A stretch of DNA of 64,000 bases, taken from assembly GCF_013823965.1 (NCBI RefSeq), contig NZ_PNNA01000087.1, forward strand, positions 39,112 through 103,111, given 5' to 3'. Origin of the DNA: Flavobacterium sp. (GTDB taxonomy: Bacteria; Bacteroidota; Bacteroidia; Flavobacteriales; Flavobacteriaceae). The translations under genes and the position numbers were made by a program. Each line of letters opens with the position of its first letter. The first letter of the stretch is position 1. The notes under the pieces are model-generated. The model saw only the letters and a program-made list of their open reading frames with translations. It made no database searches and was not told the origin of the DNA. Shown here piece after piece: positions 59,807-64,000 of this stretch.

Positions 59807-61732
59807 TTAAGAGACTACTTCTTCAAGATTAGCATCAAAAGTTCTTTTTCCGAAAATGGCTTCCAAATCGTCTTTGAAGATAACCTCTTTCTCTATCAAA
59901 ATATCGGCCAGTTGATTCAATTTGTCTTTGTTTTCTTCCAATATTTTGATGGCTCTTTCGTATTGACTTTCTATCAACGACGAAATTTCGGCATCAATCA
60001 CTTTGGCAGTTTCATCAGAATAAGGCTTGGAAAAACTGTATTCGCTTTGACCTGTAGAATCATAATAAGTGACATTTCCTATTTTATCGTTCAAACCGTA
60101 AATGGTTACCATGGCTCGAGCTTGACGCGTCACTTTTTCCAAATCGCTGAGTGCTCCAGTCGAAATTCGGTCGAAAGTGACTTTCTCGGCAGCTCTTCCG
60201 CCCATCGTGGCACACATTTCGTCCAACATTTGGTCGGTTCTCACGATTTGTCTTTCTTCTGGAAGATACCAAGCCGCTCCCAAACTTTGTCCACGAGGAA
60301 CAATGGTTACTTTAATAAGTGGCGCAGCGTGTTCCAGCATCCAACTTACGGTGGCGTGACCCGCTTCGTGAATCGCGATGGCTTTCTTTTCTTCCGGAGT
60401 GATGATTTTGTTTTTCTTTTCTAGACCGCCAACTATTCTGTCCACGGCATCAAGAAAATCTTGTTTGTCCACCGCCGTTTTGTTGTTTCTGGCAGCTATC
60501 AAAGCCGCTTCGTTACACACATTGGCAATATCCGCACCCGAGAAACCAGGAGTTTGTTTGGCAAGAAAATCTAAATCCAGTCCTTCGACTTTTTTTAATG
60601 GTGCAAGGTGAACTTGGAATATTTCGGCGCGTTCGCGAATGTCCGGCAAGTCCACAAAAATTTGTCTGTCAAAACGACCTGCACGCATCAAGGCTTTGTC
60701 CAAAACATCGGCCCTGTTGGTGGCGGCCAAAACAATTACGTTTGAATTGGTTCCAAAACCATCCATTTCCGTCAGCAATTGGTTCAAGGTGTTTTCACGT
60801 TCGTCATTTCCGCCCGACATGTTGTTTTTTCCTCTGGCTCTACCCACGGCATCAATTTCGTCTATAAAGATGATGGCAGGAGATTTTTCCTTGGCTTGTT
60901 TGAACAAATCCCGTACACGAGAAGCACCAACTCCAACAAACATTTCCACAAAATCAGAACCTGACAAAGAGAAAAAAGGCACTTGGGCTTCACCGGCAAC
61001 GGCTTTCGCCAACAATGTTTTTCCTGTTCCAGGAGGACCTACCAGTAAAGCTCCTTTTGGAATTTTACCCCCAAGATTGGTGTATTTTTCAGGGTTTTTC
61101 AAGAACTCCACAATTTCCTGGATTTCTTCTTTCGCACCTTCTAAACCGGCAACATCCTTGAATGAGGTTTTGATGTCTGTTTTTTCGTCAAAAAGCTTGG
61201 CTTTTGATTTTCCAATGTTGAAAATCTGGCCGCCACCACCGCCACCGCCACCAGACATTCTTCGCATGATGAATATCCAAACGCCAATGATGATAATGAT
61301 GGGCAAAAGGCTTACCAAAATATCGGTCCAATTGTTTTTTGGCAAGAAATTAAAATCTTTTAACTTTCCTTCTGCTACCGCTTTTTCCAGTTTAGTCTGA
61401 AACAATTGGTCATTACCAATGGTAAAGGTATAATGAGGTCCTTTGTTTGGACGTTCAAAAACATCTTTGGCCACTTTTTTATTGGCTGGATTTTTCAAAG
61501 CTGCAGGAGTCAAGAATACTTCGGCTTCCGCTTTATTGTAAACTATTACTTTTTCTATTTCGCCTTTTTCCAGGTAAGCATTAAAATTAGAGGAAGTTAA
61601 TTGGGCTGGTTCCTGAAAACTGGAACCTCCCGTTATAAAACTTATGAATAAGAATATTAATAGTATTGCCGTATAAATTAACCAAGGACTTACTTTGAAT
61701 TTATTCGAATTCGGATTATTGTCTTTTGCCAT
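59807..61732 (-). CDS. ftsH: ATP-dependent zinc metalloprotease FtsH
   Basis: GPPGTGKTLLAKAVAGEA; HEAGHATVSW; SRH of AAA domain. Confidence 0.97.
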   Translation of the reverse strand: MAKDNNPNSNKFKVSPWLIYTAILLIFLFISFITGGSSFQEPAQLTSSNFNAYLEKGEIEKVIVYNKAEAEVFLTPAALKNPANKKVAKDVFERPNKGPHYTFTIGNDQLFQTKLEKAVAEGKLKDFNFLPKNNWTDILVSLLPIIIIIGVWIFIMRRMSGGGGGGGGQIFNIGKSKAKLFDEKTDIKTSFKDVAGLEGAKEEIQEIVEFLKNPEKYTNLGGKIPKGALLVGPPGTGKTLLAKAVAGEAQVPFFSLSGSDFVEMFVGVGASRVRDLFKQAKEKSPAIIFIDEIDAVGRARGKNNMSGGNDERENTLNQLLTEMDGFGTNSNVIVLAATNRADVLDKALMRAGRFDRQIFVDLPDIRERAEIFQVHLAPLKKVEGLDLDFLAKQTPGFSGADIANVCNEAALIAARNNKTAVDKQDFLDAVDRIVGGLEKKNKIITPEEKKAIAIHEAGHATVSWMLEHAAPLIKVTIVPRGQSLGAAWYLPEERQIVRTDQMLDEMCATMGGRAAEKVTFDRISTGALSDLEKVTRQARAMVTIYGLNDKIGNVTYYDSTGQSEYSFSKPYSDETAKVIDAEISSLIESQYERAIKILEENKDKLNQLADILIEKEVIFKDDLEAIFGKRTFDANLEEVVS

Positions 61733-61747
61733 TAGAGAAGTATTTCT

Positions 61748-62119
61748 TTAGTATTTATTTTCGATTGTGGTAATTTTGGCATCACCCCAAAGACTTTCGA
61801 TATTATAGTATTCACGAATGTGTTTTTGAAAAACATGCACCACGATGTTTACATAGTCCATAAGAACCCATTCCGCATTGTCGGTACCTTCGACATGCCA
61901 AGGTTTGTCTTTTAATTCTTTTGAAACTGTTTTTTGGATGGAGTTAACAATGGCGTTAACCTGAGTGTTTGAGTTTCCGTTGCAAATAATGAAATAGTCG
62001 CAAACAGCGGTGTCTATTTCTCTTAGATCCAGAATATCGATATCATTCCCTTTTACTTCTTCTATTCCCTTGATGATGTTTGCCAATAGTACATCATTAT
62101 TTATAGTTTTTTTAGCCAT
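61748..62119 (-). CDS. rsfS: Ribosome silencing factor RsfS
   Basis: DIDILDLREIDTAVCDYFIICNGNSNTQV; WVLMDYVNIVVHVF. Confidence 0.93.
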   Translation of the reverse strand: MAKKTINNDVLLANIIKGIEEVKGNDIDILDLREIDTAVCDYFIICNGNSNTQVNAIVNSIQKTVSKELKDKPWHVEGTDNAEWVLMDYVNIVVHVFQKHIREYYNIESLWGDAKITTIENKY

Positions 62120-62214
62120 GAATTATTTTTAAAATAAGTTTGTAAAGTTACCATTTTTTGTGATTATTTTTGAACCTTAACATAATATTAAATTCTGTTC
62201 AGAAATAATTCCTC

Positions 62215-62943
62215 ATGAAGCTAATCAAACTCGATGCCATAGATTCTACAAATGAATTCCTGAAAGGATTATCGAACGACCAATTAGTTGAAAACTTTAC
62301 CGTGATTACTACCGAAATCCAAACTAAAGGCAAAGGCCAAATGGGCGCCAAATGGGTTTCAGAACCCGGTAAAAATCTAATAATGAGTGTTTTGGTTAAA
62401 GACTTTTTACTGGACGGCAACAGTATTTTTGACATAAATATTGTCGTTTCCGTTTCTATAATTCAAACTTTGGAAACCTTGAACATTCCTGGATTAAGTA
62501 TCAAATGGCCAAACGACATTATGTCATATAACAAAAAGATAGGCGGAATTTTGATTGAAAACAGCATAAAAAGTAATGGAACCATTAATTCCATTATAGG
62601 TTTTGGATTAAACGTCAATCAAACCAATTTTGAACATTTGCCAAAAGCAAGCGCTCTGGCCTTAATTTGCAACACAACTTTTGATAAAGAAGAAATTCTT
62701 TTGAAAATTATCGAAAAACTGGAACAAAACATCCAATCTTGGCATCTAAACGGGGATTTTATGTGGGCAGATTATACCGAAAAGCTTTTTAAAAAGGGAA
62801 TTCCAATGCCTTTTTCAGACGAAAACCAACAAAATTTCATGGGAATCATTCAAGGAATTTCTTCCATTGGAAAACTTCAAATTCTTCTGGAAGATGATGC
62901 CGTTCGCGAGTTTGACATCAAGGAAATCCAGATGTTATATTGA
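62215..62943 (+). CDS. birA: Biotin--[acetyl-CoA-carboxylase] ligase
   Basis: LDAIDSTNEFLK; QTKGKGQMGAKWVSEPGKNL; KWPNDIMSYNKKIGGILIE. Confidence 0.92.
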   Translation: MKLIKLDAIDSTNEFLKGLSNDQLVENFTVITTEIQTKGKGQMGAKWVSEPGKNLIMSVLVKDFLLDGNSIFDINIVVSVSIIQTLETLNIPGLSIKWPNDIMSYNKKIGGILIENSIKSNGTINSIIGFGLNVNQTNFEHLPKASALALICNTTFDKEEILLKIIEKLEQNIQSWHLNGDFMWADYTEKLFKKGIPMPFSDENQQNFMGIIQGISSIGKLQILLEDDAVREFDIKEIQMLY

Positions 62944-62959
62944 CTGTTTGTAACTGTCA

Positions 62960-63005
62960 AAAACACCAAAACCTTTCGATGTAAATGGAAAGGTTCTGGT
63001 GTTTT
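62960..63005. terminator. Bidirectional terminator between birA and SRPBCC gene
   Basis: AAAACACCAaAACCTTTC / GAAAGGTTcTGGTGTTTT. Confidence 0.85.
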
Positions 63006-63019
63006 GTAAAAAAATAATT

Positions 63020-63412
63020 TTATAGTTTTGGCATATTCACTGCCAAAGTCTCGATAAATTTACCGATTGGACCTTTGATCATCATGGCCATCATCGCATT
63101 AAATTCCCCTTCAAAAAGCAATTGAACGTTAGATGAATTCTCTGAAACGGAATTAATGTCTGCTTCTAAAGTGAAAGGCAATTTATCGCTTGCTGCACCA
63201 AGAACAATTTTGTTTGGCTCTACTTTTTCTTTCATTTTCAATTTTATTTCAGGCATCCCTTTCAACCCGAAGATAAAAGCATCTTCACCGATTACTTCAA
63301 ATTTTGCAATATTATCGGGCATTAACTTCTCGAAATTTCTTACTTCACTCAACAAATCAAATAATTCTTGTGCCGATTTTTCGACAGTAACTCGGGGGCT
63401 TTCTAAATTCAT
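63020..63412 (-). CDS. SRPBCC (START-like) family protein
   Basis: MNLESPRVTVEKSAQELFDLLSEVRNFEKLMPDNIAKFEV; start trimmed to MNLES. Confidence 0.8.
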   Translation of the reverse strand: MNLESPRVTVEKSAQELFDLLSEVRNFEKLMPDNIAKFEVIGEDAFIFGLKGMPEIKLKMKEKVEPNKIVLGAASDKLPFTLEADINSVSENSSNVQLLFEGEFNAMMAMMIKGPIGKFIETLAVNMPKL

Positions 63413-63477
63413 TTTTATTTTTTGTGTTAATCCCAAAGTTTTGGGACGCTAGTCAATATTTTTAAATCAGTTCAATT

Positions 63478-64000
63478 TTAAGCTTCGACACTCCAGGTTG
63501 ATGGACTCAAATTCCACTCTCTCAATGTTTGCTCTTCTTCCTCGGTGATGTATTTTTTGGCTACAGCCAAATTCAATAAATTTTGATAATTACTTAGGGT
63601 AAACAAATCAACATTGGCATTTTTGAAGTTTTCTGAGGCAACATCAAAACCATAAGTAAATATGGCAGCCATCCCTTTTATGTTTGCGCCAGCAGCTCTC
63701 AAGGCTTCCACGGCAAGCAAACTACTGTTCCCCGTACTAATCAAGTCTTCGACAATCACAACATTTTGTCCTTTTTGCAAAAAACCTTCCACTTGGTTTT
63801 GCCTGCCGTGTTTTTTAGGCTCAGGTCGAACATAAACAAAAGGTAATCCTAAACTTTCGGCAACCAAAATCCCGATTCCAATGGCTCCAGTGGCAACACC
63901 GGCAATGACATCCGGTTTTCCAAATTGTTTTTCGATATGTTTGGAAAACTCATCGCGAACATAATTTCTTATAAGTGGAAAAGACAAAATTAATCGATTG
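63478..64000 (-). CDS. pyrE: Orotate phosphoribosyltransferase, truncated by window edge
   Basis: VIAGVATGAIGIGILVAESLGLPFVYVR; VVIVEDLISTGNSSL; frame stays open to 64000 (NRLIL before SFPLIRNYVRDEF). Confidence 0.93.
   Translation of the reverse strand, partial: NRLILSFPLIRNYVRDEFSKHIEKQFGKPDVIAGVATGAIGIGILVAESLGLPFVYVRPEPKKHGRQNQVEGFLQKGQNVVIVEDLISTGNSSLLAVEALRAAGANIKGMAAIFTYGFDVASENFKNANVDLFTLSNYQNLLNLAVAKKYITEEEEQTLREWNLSPSTWSVEA

Noticed and set aside
60639-61400. 253-aa plus-strand ORF antisense to ftsH
   Set aside because: Lies entirely within the strongly supported ftsH coding region; low-complexity shadow peptide, no recognisable motif.

Overview
This is a contiguous piece of a Bacteroidota chromosome, most like Flavobacterium or a close relative judging by protein families, AT-richness, and TAnnTTTG-type promoters. 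It is mostly housekeeping: tatC, lptB, pssA, parA/parB, dapB, lepB, mutL, ribH, recF, murB, aroE, cdsA, psd, ftsH, rsfS, birA, and a pyrE gene truncated at the right edge. It also holds split surface-glycan gene groups (about 6.3-10.0 kb and 25.6-28.6 kb), a TetR-regulated RND-like/EmrB efflux operon (36.4-41.2 kb), and two tandem secreted alpha-amylases (52.7-56.4 kb). One tRNA-Pro(GGG) is present. I saw no rRNA, CRISPR array, transposase or prophage. The best candidate for an undescribed system is a low-GC, two-gene, translationally coupled cassette at 32.0-33.9 kb: a DGQHR/DndB-like protein plus an unannotated helical protein. It sits between an ECF sigma gene and tRNA-Pro and has a leader carrying inverted and direct repeats. 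Other notable signals are a duplicated perfect operator palindrome before the efflux operon, a family of intergenic hairpin repeats (one carrying a 27-bp insertion flanked by a 9-bp duplication), a rhodanese-thioredoxin lipoprotein fusion, a lipoprotein superoxide dismutase, and an isolated DUF6794-like gene. All calls come from reading the sequence and supplied translations; no database search was run.
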